A stretch of DNA of 64,000 nucleotides from Chryseobacterium sp. SC28 (GTDB lineage: Bacteria; Bacteroidota; Bacteroidia; Flavobacteriales; Weeksellaceae), in NCBI RefSeq assembly GCF_003932955.1, contig NZ_QOVY01000003.1, positions 1 through 64,000 of the forward strand, read 5' to 3'. Shown piece after piece: positions 24,167 to 33,076 of this stretch. Within the stretch, counting starts at the first letter, position 1, and each line of letters begins with the position of its first letter. The position numbers were made by a program, and so were the translations under genes. Under the pieces are notes generated by a model. That model did not search any database. It saw only the letters and a program-made list of their open reading frames with translations, and had not been told where the DNA came from.

Positions 24167-25384
24167 TTATTGCAACAGCCGAAAAATATTTTCTTTCTGA
24201 GCCTCGATAGTAAATGGAAAAATCGCTTTTGCAGAATTGTTATGAAGTGTTTCCCAGGTTTTTCTGTTGGTGCAAATTTCAATAATGTTATCGGCAAATT
24301 TCTGATAATCTTCATTCCCTGCAATGAGCGCCGTAACGCCGTTTTCCAGAAACATTCCTTCTGCTCCTATTTCTGTAGTTAAAACAGGAAGTGCATATTC
24401 CAAGGCTTGTCCGATTTTCCCCTTCACGCCTGCTCCAAACCTTAACGGAGACACCGATGCGAAACATTTTTCGTAATAAGGAATGATGTTTTCCACATAT
24501 CCGGCAACTTCAAAGTTTTGAGAATTCATTTTTAAGATAGATTCCGGGACTTCGGAACCAATGATCGTGACCTTTAGATCCGGCTGGACTTTCCATACCA
24601 AAGGCATAATTTGATGATAGAGAATCTCCACCGCATCCACATTCGGATCGTGAAGAAAAGTACCAATAAAGAAAATCCCTGCTCTCTCTTCGAAAGAAGG
24701 CATCTCGGTGGGGTTTACTTTCAGATTATGAACATTGCTCACCGTGAAAAGTTTCGATTCATCTACAAAAGACTTCATGAATTCTTTTTCTTGGTCACTT
24801 ATCACCACTATTTTGTCTGCTTTTTTACTCAGCTCCGTTTCAATATATTTATAGCGAACGACTTCCTTGGCTCTGGTTTTATCATATTTTATCTCGAGAC
24901 CTCGTTCCATTCTTAGGTAATGGATGTCCACCATATCATAAATTATTTTGGCCCGTGGTGCTTTTGCTCGGAAAAAATCCAAATAATATTCAAAAAGTTC
25001 CGGTCTGTGACACCATACAAAATCAATCTTTGGGAGCAGATTCTTAATAAAATATTTTTTCCCTCTCAATAGGCCATATTTATTTATAAATGGTGTGTAA
25101 ACCGTCACGTTGTGATCGTTCAGATTTTGGATATATTTTTTTGATTTTGCATTCGGAATTTCTTTTCGCCAATCTACAAGATACACATTGTAATATTTCG
25201 CCAAAAATTTGGCAATTTCTGTGAGTCTATTCGATGCAGAATCCTTATCAAATGTGGGAATTTGACTGTCAACAATTAAAATGGTTTTCTTATTCTCATC
25301 AGGAATAATTATTTTTTCCGACAAGGGATAAAACTTCTTGATGTGGATATAATTCTTTATTTTTCTTTTAATTCCCATTTGCAT
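24167..25384 (-). CDS. GT4-like glycosyltransferase
   Basis: A 405-residue GT-B glycosyltransferase. The N-terminal half has ILIVDSQIPTFDKDSASNR, a motif of polysaccharide glycosyltransferases, and WCHRPELFEYYL. The C-terminal half has FFIGTFLHDPNVDAV, VTIIGSEVPESI, and SVSPLRFGAGVKGKIGQALE with the family's G-x-G-x-K-x-K core. An alternative start at MGIKRK (25378) is 2 residues shorter. It overlaps the upstream gene by 17 bases and is the last of four minus-strand genes. Confidence 0.87.
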   Translation of the reverse strand: MQMGIKRKIKNYIHIKKFYPLSEKIIIPDENKKTILIVDSQIPTFDKDSASNRLTEIAKFLAKYYNVYLVDWRKEIPNAKSKKYIQNLNDHNVTVYTPFINKYGLLRGKKYFIKNLLPKIDFVWCHRPELFEYYLDFFRAKAPRAKIIYDMVDIHYLRMERGLEIKYDKTRAKEVVRYKYIETELSKKADKIVVISDQEKEFMKSFVDESKLFTVSNVHNLKVNPTEMPSFEERAGIFFIGTFLHDPNVDAVEILYHQIMPLVWKVQPDLKVTIIGSEVPESILKMNSQNFEVAGYVENIIPYYEKCFASVSPLRFGAGVKGKIGQALEYALPVLTTEIGAEGMFLENGVTALIAGNEDYQKFADNIIEICTNRKTWETLHNNSAKAIFPFTIEAQKENIFRLLQ

Positions 25385-26330
25385 TTAATTTAAATATTCT
25401 GTTGGTAAACTGTTTTACCGAATATCGATCGATTATTTCTCTTGAGATCTCCACATAAGGAATTTTCAAAAATGTTTTAATTTCATCGATGTCAATTGTT
25501 TTGCTGTCGATTACCAGGATATTATTGGGATTATAGAAATCATAATTTTTCACAGATTTATTAGTAGTTATCAATTTTTTTCGATAACCCAAACTCTCAA
25601 AAGTCCGAAAAGAAAGTCCCTGCTGGTCAGCCCTTTGAATATCGATCATCGCTTTGGACTGTGCAATCAGTTTTTTGGTTTCCTTCAGATCAAGATATTT
25701 CGTCACCGAGATGAGATGCGGAAATGTCAATTTTTTGAAATTAAATAAAACAAAATGAATCTTCAGCCCGCCCTCAGATAATATTTTCGACAAATACAGG
25801 ATCTCATCAATTCTCGAATCGTACGATGAAATATTGAAAATGTCATATATCATCTCGTCAGGCTCTATCGTTTCATCATAAATAAAATTGGAAGTCTCGA
25901 GAAAACCATATTTTTCTATATCTTCTTTTTCATAAGAGTAGATTTCATCAAAAAAATGAGCAATTTCCAGCTGTTTAGGATATTTTTTGCAACTGTCGTA
26001 ATAGTAAGCAACCAGTTTTTCGGATTTATCTTTTAATTTTTTCAATAAAGAAAGCGCCAAGAGATCGGGTCTGATAATGAAAATAATATCTTGTTTTTCA
26101 TCAATCTGCTGCAAGATTTGATTTTGAAAATATTCTTTTTTAAAATTTTTTCCGAACAATTTTCTGACGCCATTCCAGACTTTTGCCCGCAAGTTGGGAT
26201 ACTTGTATTTGATCTTGTCGGTTTTGATTTCGGTTACCACCACATCCGGATGAGATCTCAATTCCCGAACTACAAAATCAATGTAGCCGTATGCAAAAGG
26301 ATAAATCAAAGTAATTCTCTTCGGCGTCAT
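25368..26330 (-). CDS. CgeB-like glycosyltransferase-family protein (paralogue 1)
   Basis: A 320-residue protein. I read it as a CgeB/'DUF3880-like' GT-B protein from its layout: a Rossmann-like start (RITLIYPFAYGYIDFVVREL), a central DEIYSYEKEDIEKYGF stretch, and a C-terminal block QQGLSFRTFESLGYRKKLITTNK followed by YDFYNPNNILVID. The last block is shared closely with the gene at 27386, so they are paralogues. The function is probably transfer of a sugar to a surface polysaccharide; this is inferred from context. It overlaps the genes on both sides (4 and 17 bases). Confidence 0.72.
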   Translation of the reverse strand: MTPKRITLIYPFAYGYIDFVVRELRSHPDVVVTEIKTDKIKYKYPNLRAKVWNGVRKLFGKNFKKEYFQNQILQQIDEKQDIIFIIRPDLLALSLLKKLKDKSEKLVAYYYDSCKKYPKQLEIAHFFDEIYSYEKEDIEKYGFLETSNFIYDETIEPDEMIYDIFNISSYDSRIDEILYLSKILSEGGLKIHFVLFNFKKLTFPHLISVTKYLDLKETKKLIAQSKAMIDIQRADQQGLSFRTFESLGYRKKLITTNKSVKNYDFYNPNNILVIDSKTIDIDEIKTFLKIPYVEISREIIDRYSVKQFTNRIFKLNANGN

Positions 26331-27313
26331 TTTCCAAAAATTTCTTTCAACTTATTTTCAAAAACCGCTTCTTCGTTCAAAACTTCATTTTTATAGGGCA
26401 GGAAATTCGGAATGTGATCTTTGTAATTTTCCAAAACAGTTTTTATCTTATCGATAATTTCGGGGATGCTCTCCTCACGAAAATCAAATTTATATTCTTC
26501 CGGGATCATCAAGTCTTGCTGATATTGAGACGAGCCCTTCCTGCCGGAGATGATGCAGCAATCTTGCGAGACAGATTCCCTCAGCATCTTGTCCCGCCCC
26601 GGATTTTCCCCGAAATCTACATACAGTAGCGATGCCGCCATCAAGTCGCGTATCTCTCTGGCGTTCATGTTTTTGATTGGCACCCACTCCAGCTCCGGCG
26701 AGTTCAGCATCAATGAGTGCATTTCTTTTTTCCCTTTTTTAGGATTATAAAGTATTCTTCTGCTGTGCAGATTTTTTTTGATGCCGGTGCTTTCCAAGAA
26801 AACCGGATTGATATAATCGCAGACATAATCGATTTGGTCTTCGGGAATATGATGATTTTTAAGATAAACACCGGATCTGTACGATTGCGCCCAGTGAAAA
26901 ACATCCGGAAGCGGCTCCAGATGATACTCCCTGTCTGCCTGCTTATAGAATAATTTTTGAAATATATTTTGCTTTCTAATCCTGTTGTCGACCAAGATTT
27001 GGTAAAAGTCCACACTCAGCCACCAAATTATTTTCCGGCATTTGGGATATTTTTTTATCAGATTCGTCATCGATTCCGGGATGATGAGCAAAGTATGCGG
27101 ATGATCTTCTACCGCGCCGGTCTGCACAGACTCATAGATGGAATAGTTTTTGGCTTTGGGGTGCGCGCGTTTCGGGAGATAATGCATGAAAACATTTTCT
27201 AGCCCGATTGCCCGCAACTTATGAGACAACTGGTGCAAGGCCTCCGGCCCGCCCGTCACTTTTTTTGGTGGACAGAAGATGACGATTTTTTTATAATCTT
27301 GGGAGTTAATCAT
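26327..27313 (-). CDS. Glycosyltransferase-like hypothetical protein
   Basis: A 328-residue protein with a GT-B-like start (IVIFCPPKKVTGGPEALHQLSHKL), in which the T-G-G-P-x-x-L-H-Q-L motif is seen in Bacteroidota and Firmicutes polysaccharide proteins. It goes on with WWLSVDFYQ and a C-terminal YVDFGENPGRDKMLRESVSQDCCI region, where a typical glycosyltransferase has its nucleotide-sugar E-x7-E site; here R-E-S-x-x-x-D replaces it. Probably an enzyme of the surface-polysaccharide locus. It overlaps the next gene by 4 bases. Confidence 0.65.
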   Translation of the reverse strand: MINSQDYKKIVIFCPPKKVTGGPEALHQLSHKLRAIGLENVFMHYLPKRAHPKAKNYSIYESVQTGAVEDHPHTLLIIPESMTNLIKKYPKCRKIIWWLSVDFYQILVDNRIRKQNIFQKLFYKQADREYHLEPLPDVFHWAQSYRSGVYLKNHHIPEDQIDYVCDYINPVFLESTGIKKNLHSRRILYNPKKGKKEMHSLMLNSPELEWVPIKNMNAREIRDLMAASLLYVDFGENPGRDKMLRESVSQDCCIISGRKGSSQYQQDLMIPEEYKFDFREESIPEIIDKIKTVLENYKDHIPNFLPYKNEVLNEEAVFENKLKEIFGK

Positions 27314-27385
27314 TGATTGCGAACGAAAAGTACTTTATGAAAATACAAAAATGGGCTTATTAATGCTCAATTCCAAACCGACAGA

Positions 27386-28342
27386 TTAAACAATAAGCTC
27401 ATTCACCCAGTTTTCTATCAAATATTTATCGAGAATGTGGCCGGGTACGGGGCAATAAGCGCTTTGGAAAAAGGATTCCGGGATCGAGAAGTTGTCGATG
27501 TCTTCTATTACAAAAATATTTTGGCGGTTGTAAAAGTCGTAATTGATGATATCCTTGTTTGTCGTAATTAATTTTTTCTGCAATCCCAAACTTTCAAACA
27601 CTCTGAAGCTCAGTCCCTGCTGTTCATTTCGATGAAGATCGAGCAAGATTTCGGATTCCCGCATCATCTCATTAATTTCGGGGATAGACAGCGGTTTTTT
27701 TGAAAATTCTAAATAGGGATCGGCCACTTCTCTGCAAGTGAAAATGATGATTTTGTATTTTATATTCATCTCCGAGAGGCATTTTCCTATTTTTCTAAAA
27801 ATAGGATATCTCTGGTCATAAGAACTGATATTGAATATTTTGTATTTGAACTGCGAAGTCGTCTCCGCCGAATAGTTGTAGATAAAATTGGGTTTAAAGA
27901 GCAAGTTGTATTCCTGACAATCTTTTTTTTCAAAAGAAAAAACCTTGTCGAAGAGCGACAAAATATGTTTGGTTTCAGGATATCTTTTGATAGAATCGCT
28001 GATGAGCAATACCGATTTCTCGCATTTTTTATTAATTTCTTTGATGGTCTTGGGCGACAAAAAATCTGCTTTGATGTAAATAGCCGTGTCGATGTGATTG
28101 ATATTTTCCAACTCTTTCAGGATCGCTCTATGATAATGAAGATGTTTCAAATTGGCAATGCCCAAATTTTTCGTAAAAAAATTAAAGATTTTGTGCCAGA
28201 TGCTTGGATATCTGTACCGATATTGATAAAAATTTATATGCTTTACCTTGTGCGACTTTGCCTCCAGAGCATCCGCAATATATTGGTTGTATCCCCAATT
28301 GTCAAAGGTGATCATTACTATAAATTTGGTGCTTTCTATCAT
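27386..28342 (-). CDS. CgeB-like glycosyltransferase-family protein (paralogue 2)
   Basis: A 318-residue paralogue of the protein at 25368-26330. Both share FNISSYDxR, the block QQGLSFRxFESLGxxKKLITTNK and YDFYNxxNIxVI, as well as KVFSFEKKD/EIYSYEKED in the middle. The N-terminal halves are less alike, as expected if they bind different acceptors. An internal start at residue 10 (MITFDNWGYNQ) is possible. It is the first of the four minus-strand genes, 72 bases before the next. Confidence 0.7.
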   Translation of the reverse strand: MIESTKFIVMITFDNWGYNQYIADALEAKSHKVKHINFYQYRYRYPSIWHKIFNFFTKNLGIANLKHLHYHRAILKELENINHIDTAIYIKADFLSPKTIKEINKKCEKSVLLISDSIKRYPETKHILSLFDKVFSFEKKDCQEYNLLFKPNFIYNYSAETTSQFKYKIFNISSYDQRYPIFRKIGKCLSEMNIKYKIIIFTCREVADPYLEFSKKPLSIPEINEMMRESEILLDLHRNEQQGLSFRVFESLGLQKKLITTNKDIINYDFYNRQNIFVIEDIDNFSIPESFFQSAYCPVPGHILDKYLIENWVNELIV

Positions 28343-28589
28343 TCTTGTTTCAGCCGCTTATCTGTCACTCTTTTATAAACGAAAAGTTTTGGTTTTTCTG
28401 TCATTTCTTTTCAGAAATCTTTCCCGGCGTTCTTGCAAAAACCGCACATCCGAGTTTTTTGACATTAATATCAATCAATAAAATACTTTCATACTTCATC
28501 CGTAAAATCTGTAGAACTTGCGCCTTACTATTGAAATTCGGCGCTGTTCAGAGACTTTTAATTTGCAATTTAATATATTTTACATTCCA

Positions 28590-28706
28590 TTAATTGGCAT
28601 TAAAATCATCGACAAGTTCGTTCAAATGCAAAAATCTTTCCAATTCGGCAGCGGGCATTTCCATGAGCTTTTGCGATAGACCGCAGTAGCAACGGATGCT
28701 CTTCAT
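28590..28706 (-). CDS. Possible 38-residue small protein
   Basis: The ATG at 28706 opens 38 codons (MKSIRCYCGLSQKLMEMPAA..., ending VDDFNAN). The product has a C-x-C pair and an amphipathic helix-like middle (AAELERFLHLNELVDDF). It is in the same orientation as its neighbours. It may be a real short gene or the remnant of a larger one; no family was recognised. Confidence 0.35.
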   Translation of the reverse strand: MKSIRCYCGLSQKLMEMPAAELERFLHLNELVDDFNAN

Positions 28707-28759
28707 TTTTTCAGAAGTCAGAAATATTGACAGCAGAACAAATGGGTTTTTATAAAGTG

Positions 28760-28798
28760 AAAATCCGCAGGGAAAAAGCTGCCGCCCTCAGGATTTTT
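28760..28798 (-). terminator. Likely terminator after rocD
   Basis: Stem AAAATCC-GC-AGGG / CCCT-CA-GGATTTT. On the minus strand it lies just downstream of the rocD stop at 28807 and ends in a short T run. Confidence 0.55.
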
Positions 28799-28806
28799 AG
28801 AATAAT

Positions 28807-30060
28807 CTAAGACTTCCGAAATTCCAAAACAGTTTTTTCGATAATTTTGACACAGTCCAACAGTTGTGCTTCGGTGATGACCAAAGGCGGAGCCAGCCGG
28901 ATGATATTGCCATGCGTGGGTTTGGCAAGAAGCCCGTTTTCCATTAGTTTTATGCAGATGTTCCACGCCGTGCTGCTGTCCGGAGAATCATTGATAAGAA
29001 TGGCATTCAGCAGTCCTTTGCCGCGAACTTTGGTAATTAGGTCTGTTTTTTCGATCACTTTTCCTATTTCGGAACGGAAAAGTTGCCCCAGCTTTTCAGA
29101 TTTTTCTGATAAATGTTCCTCGGCAACCACGTCCAAAGCGGCCATAGCAACGGCGCAGGCAATCGGATTTCCGCCAAAAGTGGAGCCGTGCTGCCCCGGT
29201 TTGATGACATTCATAATCTCATCATTGGCCAAAACCGCAGACACAGGATACATCCCTCCTGAAAGCGCTTTGCCCAAAATCAAAACATCGGGCTGAACAT
29301 TTTCGTGATGGCACGCGATGAGTTTTCCCGTTCTTGCAATGCCGGTTTGAACCTCGTCTGCAATGAAAAGAACATTGTATTTTTTGCACAGTTCCCAAGC
29401 GTTTTTCAAATAATTCTCATCAGGAACGTCTACGCCGGCTTCGCCTTGGATGGGTTCTACCAAAAAGGCTGCAATATTTTGAGCGTCATCTTTCAACGTT
29501 TCTTCCAGCGCCGTCAAATCGTTATAAGGAATTTTCACAAATCCCGGTGTGAAAGGGCCGTAATTCTGATTGGCCTCGGGATCATTGGAGAAAGAAACAA
29601 TGGTCGTGGTTCTGCCGTGGAAATTATTTTCGCAAACGATTATTTTCGCAGTGTTTTCAGCAATTTGTTTTACCTCGTAGCCCCATTTTCGGGCTAATTT
29701 CACAGCAGTTTCTACGGCTTCAGCGCCGGAATTCATCGGTAGCACTTTATCAAAACCGAAAAGCGTCGTGATTTTTTTCTCATATTCTCCAAGATTTGCA
29801 TTGTAGAAAGCCCTTGAAGTTAAAGCCAATTTCTTGGCTTGATTTATTAGCGCTTCCACTATTTTTGGATGGGAATGCCCTTGATTGACAGCAGAATAGG
29901 CAGAGAGAAAATCGTAGTATCTCTTTCCTTCAACGTCCCACACGAATACGCCTTCGCCGCGCTCAAGAACCACGGGAAGCGGATGATAGTTATGCGCACC
30001 ATATTGATTTTCGAGATCGATGTAATATTGAGAATTCTTTTTCTGAACTGCTGTTGACAT
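28807..30060 (-). CDS. rocD: Ornithine aminotransferase
   Basis: A 417-residue class III PLP-dependent aminotransferase turning ornithine and 2-oxoglutarate into glutamate semialdehyde and glutamate, in arginine breakdown or proline synthesis. Diagnostic stretches: [68 protein letters not shown], and the PLP-lysine loop [15 protein letters not shown]. Length is normal. A TATTTTTG -7 box lies at 30084-30077 on the minus strand, 17 bases before the ATG. No arginase gene is nearby. Confidence 0.95.
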   Translation of the reverse strand: MSTAVQKKNSQYYIDLENQYGAHNYHPLPVVLERGEGVFVWDVEGKRYYDFLSAYSAVNQGHSHPKIVEALINQAKKLALTSRAFYNANLGEYEKKITTLFGFDKVLPMNSGAEAVETAVKLARKWGYEVKQIAENTAKIIVCENNFHGRTTTIVSFSNDPEANQNYGPFTPGFVKIPYNDLTALEETLKDDAQNIAAFLVEPIQGEAGVDVPDENYLKNAWELCKKYNVLFIADEVQTGIARTGKLIACHHENVQPDVLILGKALSGGMYPVSAVLANDEIMNVIKPGQHGSTFGGNPIACAVAMAALDVVAEEHLSEKSEKLGQLFRSEIGKVIEKTDLITKVRGKGLLNAILINDSPDSSTAWNICIKLMENGLLAKPTHGNIIRLAPPLVITEAQLLDCVKIIEKTVLEFRKS

Positions 30061-30114
30061 AATGATTTATTTTAAGCAAAAATAATAAATTTGGAAGCAA
30101 TAAGGGCTAAACAG

Positions 30115-30143
30115 AAATGCCTAACTGCAGTAGTCAGGCATTT
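30115..30143 (-). terminator. Terminator-like hairpin after accC
   Basis: Stem AAATGCCT-ACT / AGT-AGGCATTT, downstream of accC on the minus strand. The following T run is short, so efficiency is uncertain. Confidence 0.55.
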
Positions 30144-30165
30144 ATGCTGATATTAAGGGATGTTT

Positions 30166-31524
30166 TTAGATATGATTGTCATAACTTTTGTCCATTACGA
30201 AGTCTTCCATAAACTTGGTGGTGTAGTTTCCTGCAAGGAAATCCTCATTTTCCAATAATTGTCTGTGGAAAGGAATTGTCGTTTTTACTCCTTCTATGTA
30301 AAACTCTTCCAAGGCACGTTTCATTTTCGCAATCGCTTCGTCTCTTGTGTGAGCCGTGACTATTAGCTTTGCAATCATAGAATCGTAGTTGGAGGGAATG
30401 GTGTAGCCGGAGTAGACGTGCGTGTCCACGCGCACGCCATTTCCTCCGGGGATATTAAGTTCCGTAATTTTCCCGGGAGATGGTCGGAAGTCGGCATAAG
30501 GATCTTCCGCATTGATTCTGCACTCGATCGAATGCCTTTGTGGATAGTAATTTTTCCCGCTCAGTGGTTCTCCCGCAGCCAAGAAAATCTGCTCCCGAAT
30601 CAAGTCGAAATCCACCACTTGCTCCGTTATCGGATGTTCCACCTGGATTCTGGTATTCATTTCCATAAAATAGAAATTCCGGTGCTTATCGACCAAAAAT
30701 TCTATAGTGCCAACGCCTTCGTACGAAATAAATTCTGCAGCTTTCACCGCTGCATTGCCCATTCTTTCGCGGAGATCATCGGTCATGAAAGGCGATGGAG
30801 TTTCTTCGATCAGTTTCTGGTTTCTTCTCTGGATAGAGCAGTCTCTTTCCGAGAGGTGACAGGCTTTGCCCAATTGATCTCCTGCCACTTGGATCTCAAT
30901 ATGTCTCGGTTCCTCGATGAGTTTTTCCATATACATTCCGCCGTTTCCAAAGGCTGCAAGGGCTTCTTGGATCGCGGAGTCCCAATGGTGCTTGAGGTCT
31001 TCTTCATTCCACACGGCTCTCATTCCCTTGCCGCCACCCCCGGCGGTTGCTTTTATCATTACCGGATATCCCGTTTCTTTTGCTATTTTTTTGGCGTCTT
31101 CGTACGAATCGATCAGGCCGTCGGATCCCGGAACACAAGGGATGCCCGCCGCTTTCATCGTGGCCTTAGCTGTTGCTTTATCGCCCATTTTTTCGATTTG
31201 TTCCGGTGTGGCGCCGATAAATTTGATATTGTTTTTGGCACAGATTCTGGAGAAATTGGCATTCTCCGAAAGGAAGCCGTATCCGGGATGGATGGCATCT
31301 GCATTGGTAATTTCTGCCGCTGCAATGATATTGGGGATTTTCAGATAAGAATCTTTGCTCATCGGCGGACCGATGCAGACTGCTTCGTCTGCAAAACGCA
31401 CGTGCAGGCTGTCTTTGTCGGCAGTTGAATAGACAGCTACAGTTTTGATTCCCATTTCCTTAGCTGTACGCAAAATTCGCATCGCGATCTCGCCACGGTT
31501 TGCGATCAGTATTTTTTTGAACAT
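30166..31524 (-). CDS. accC: Acetyl-CoA carboxylase biotin carboxylase subunit
   Basis: A 452-residue ATP-grasp enzyme that carboxylates the biotin on AccB using bicarbonate and ATP. Clear features are [19 protein letters not shown] at the start, [13 protein letters not shown], the glycine-rich ATP loop [58 protein letters not shown], and the C-terminal ECRINAEDP. Length is normal. It follows accB by 99 bases and is probably co-transcribed with it. Confidence 0.97.
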   Translation of the reverse strand: MFKKILIANRGEIAMRILRTAKEMGIKTVAVYSTADKDSLHVRFADEAVCIGPPMSKDSYLKIPNIIAAAEITNADAIHPGYGFLSENANFSRICAKNNIKFIGATPEQIEKMGDKATAKATMKAAGIPCVPGSDGLIDSYEDAKKIAKETGYPVMIKATAGGGGKGMRAVWNEEDLKHHWDSAIQEALAAFGNGGMYMEKLIEEPRHIEIQVAGDQLGKACHLSERDCSIQRRNQKLIEETPSPFMTDDLRERMGNAAVKAAEFISYEGVGTIEFLVDKHRNFYFMEMNTRIQVEHPITEQVVDFDLIREQIFLAAGEPLSGKNYYPQRHSIECRINAEDPYADFRPSPGKITELNIPGGNGVRVDTHVYSGYTIPSNYDSMIAKLIVTAHTRDEAIAKMKRALEEFYIEGVKTTIPFHRQLLENEDFLAGNYTTKFMEDFVMDKSYDNHI

Positions 31525-31623
31525 CTTTTTAGAAATTTTAAATTTTAAATCTTGAATTTTAAATTAATTCTAAACGAATTGTGATTCATCTAAAATCTTT
31601 AGCATCTTTCATCTAAAATTCCT

Positions 31624-32100
31624 TTAAGAAGGATCGACTAAAAACAATGGCTGATCATATTCTACCGGCGAAGCATCCTCCACTAATATTTTTACGATTT
31701 TTCCGTTCACCTCCGATTCGATTTGGTTGAAAAGTTTCATGGCTTCGATCACGCAAACCACCTTCCCAACTGTGACAGTATCGCCTACGTTGACAAATAC
31801 CTCTTTGTCCGGAGATGGTTTTCGGTAAAATGTACCGATCATCGGCGATTTTATCGTCACATATTTGCTTTCGTCTGCAGAAGAGGCCGTTTCCGAATTT
31901 TCGGGCGGTGCGGAAACCGGGGCTGCCGCGGGCGCAGAAACGGGCGTCTGATAAGAAACTTGAGGGGTAACATAGCTTACGGGCTCTCCGCCCAGCGGGG
32001 TTTTGATGTAGATTTCGAAGTCTTTGTTCTTATATTTTACTTCGGAAACTCCTGCTTTTGCTACAAATCTAACAAGATTCTGAATGTCTTTTAAATCCAT
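31624..32100 (-). CDS. accB: Acetyl-CoA carboxylase biotin carboxyl carrier protein
   Basis: A 158-residue carrier. The N-terminal helix (MDLKDIQNLVRFVAKAGV) is followed by a Pro/Ala-rich flexible linker (residues about 45-75) and the biotinyl domain (YVTIKSPMIGTFYRKPSPD onwards). The biotinylated lysine is in EAMKL near residue 122. It lies between rpmF and accC on the minus strand. In many Bacteroidota fabH separates rpmF from the acc genes; here it does not. Confidence 0.96.
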   Translation of the reverse strand: MDLKDIQNLVRFVAKAGVSEVKYKNKDFEIYIKTPLGGEPVSYVTPQVSYQTPVSAPAAAPVSAPPENSETASSADESKYVTIKSPMIGTFYRKPSPDKEVFVNVGDTVTVGKVVCVIEAMKLFNQIESEVNGKIVKILVEDASPVEYDQPLFLVDPS

Positions 32101-32133
32101 AAAATTTTAAATGTTTTGAACGCCAAATATAAT

Positions 32134-32172
32134 AAAAAACCACCCAAATTAATAAAATGTGAGTGGTTTTTA
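32134..32172. terminator. Hairpin between rpmF and accB
   Basis: Stem AAAAACCAC / GTGGTTTTT with an AT-rich loop of about 19 bases and T runs on both strands. It lies downstream of rpmF on the minus strand and could reduce read-through into accB. Confidence 0.6.
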
Positions 32173-32192
32173 AAAAATTATCAGAAATAATT

Positions 32193-32396
32193 CTAATTTT
32201 CTTCTGTGGTTTCTACGGTTTTTTCTACCACTACTTTTCCTCTGTAGTATAGTTTTCCTTCGTGCCAGTGCGCTCTGTGGTACAAGTGCATTTCGCCGGA
32301 TGTTGCGTCTTTTGCCAATTGAGGAACTACAGCTTTGTAGTGCGTTCTTCTTTTATCTCTTCTTGTAGACGATTGTCTTCTTTTAGGATGTGCCAT
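32193..32396 (-). CDS. rpmF: 50S ribosomal protein L32
   Basis: A 67-residue basic ribosomal protein beginning [19 protein letters not shown], the conserved L32 start. The Cys pairs of zinc-binding L32 are absent; [11 protein letters not shown] stands in the second position, the usual zinc-free form. It follows the DUF177 gene by 36 bases, a conserved pairing in bacteria. Confidence 0.97.
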   Translation of the reverse strand: MAHPKRRQSSTRRDKRRTHYKAVVPQLAKDATSGEMHLYHRAHWHEGKLYYRGKVVVEKTVETTEEN

Positions 32397-32432
32397 TTCT
32401 GATATTTTTTAACCGAATTATTTTGTTATTTC

Positions 32433-32957
32433 TTAATTGTTGTCTTTTAATTTTTTCAAAGCTTCCCATCTGGGATCGATTGGTTTCTCTTCTTCCTTGA
32501 TTTTGGGACTGTATTTGTCTAAAAGATTTTGATATTCCTCATTTTCTTGTACAGCAGGCGATACCTTTTTCATCGGGATAGATAAAACTACCGTTTCGTA
32601 GATCAGATGGGCGATATTGAAATCGCTGTCTTTTCTGTTGATCGTGATGACATCTTCGTTGCTGTCGTCATATTCTTCGCCAAATTTTACAAGAATTTTC
32701 AAATCGTTTTGTACGTTTTCAGAAAATGCATCATTGCTAATGTCGCAGATTAATTGAACCGTACCTGCGATGTCGATATAAAATTCCAAAAATGTCGTGT
32801 GCTTGTCCAGCAGAACATTCACGTTGATATTGGGGTTGAAAAACTCATGTTCAGTCTCAAATAAATCAAAGAACTGCTGATTGATTTCATAATTGAAATC
32901 GTGCTTTCCCGGTTTTAGGCCTACAAAAGCAATGTCGTAGTTTCTAAATCTGTCCAT
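32433..32957 (-). CDS. YceD-type DUF177 protein
   Basis: A 174-residue protein of the DUF177/YceD family, linked in other bacteria to 23S rRNA levels. The start is set at 32957 (MDRFRNYDIAFVGLKPGKH), where Bacteroidota members begin, and 12 bases after a good promoter's -7 region; an upstream in-frame ATG at 32999 lies inside that promoter. The CxxC pair of other YceD proteins is not seen here. It is the first gene of the rpmF-accB-accC transcript. Confidence 0.88.
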   Translation of the reverse strand: MDRFRNYDIAFVGLKPGKHDFNYEINQQFFDLFETEHEFFNPNINVNVLLDKHTTFLEFYIDIAGTVQLICDISNDAFSENVQNDLKILVKFGEEYDDSNEDVITINRKDSDFNIAHLIYETVVLSIPMKKVSPAVQENEEYQNLLDKYSPKIKEEEKPIDPRWEALKKLKDNN

Positions 32958-32969
32958 AAAAAGGGTTTG

Positions 32970-32999
32970 CAAAAATAGTTTAATTTTTTTGAATCGCAA
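32970..32999 (-). promoter_or_regulatory. Promoter of the DUF177-rpmF-acc operon
   Basis: Read on the minus strand: TTG (32999-32997), a 19-base spacer, and TATTTTTG (32977-32970). This is a full match to the Bacteroidota -33/-7 consensus. It rules out the longer start at 32999. Confidence 0.78.
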
Positions 33000-33076
33000 A
33001 ATATTTTTAGTAATACTTCCATTGGAAAGAACTCGGTCTTGCCTTCATTTTCAGGCTTCAATATTGTTGAAGCTTG

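Larger units (their letters stand above)
28343..28806. other. Long intergenic region with one small open frame
   Basis: 464 bases between two minus-strand genes. It contains the 38-residue frame at 28590-28706 and the rocD terminator at 28760-28798. Plus-strand frames here (28248-28593) have no protein-like composition. Nothing else was seen. Confidence 0.5.

Noticed and set aside
28248-28593. Two plus-strand frames in and beyond the 27386-28342 gene
   Set aside because: Ser/Phe/Leu-rich, no start signal, overlapping the start of a better-supported minus-strand gene.
30418-31428. 336-codon plus-strand frame opposite accC
   Set aside because: It is the antisense of accC; composition rich in Phe, His, Arg and Cys, no domain, no promoter.
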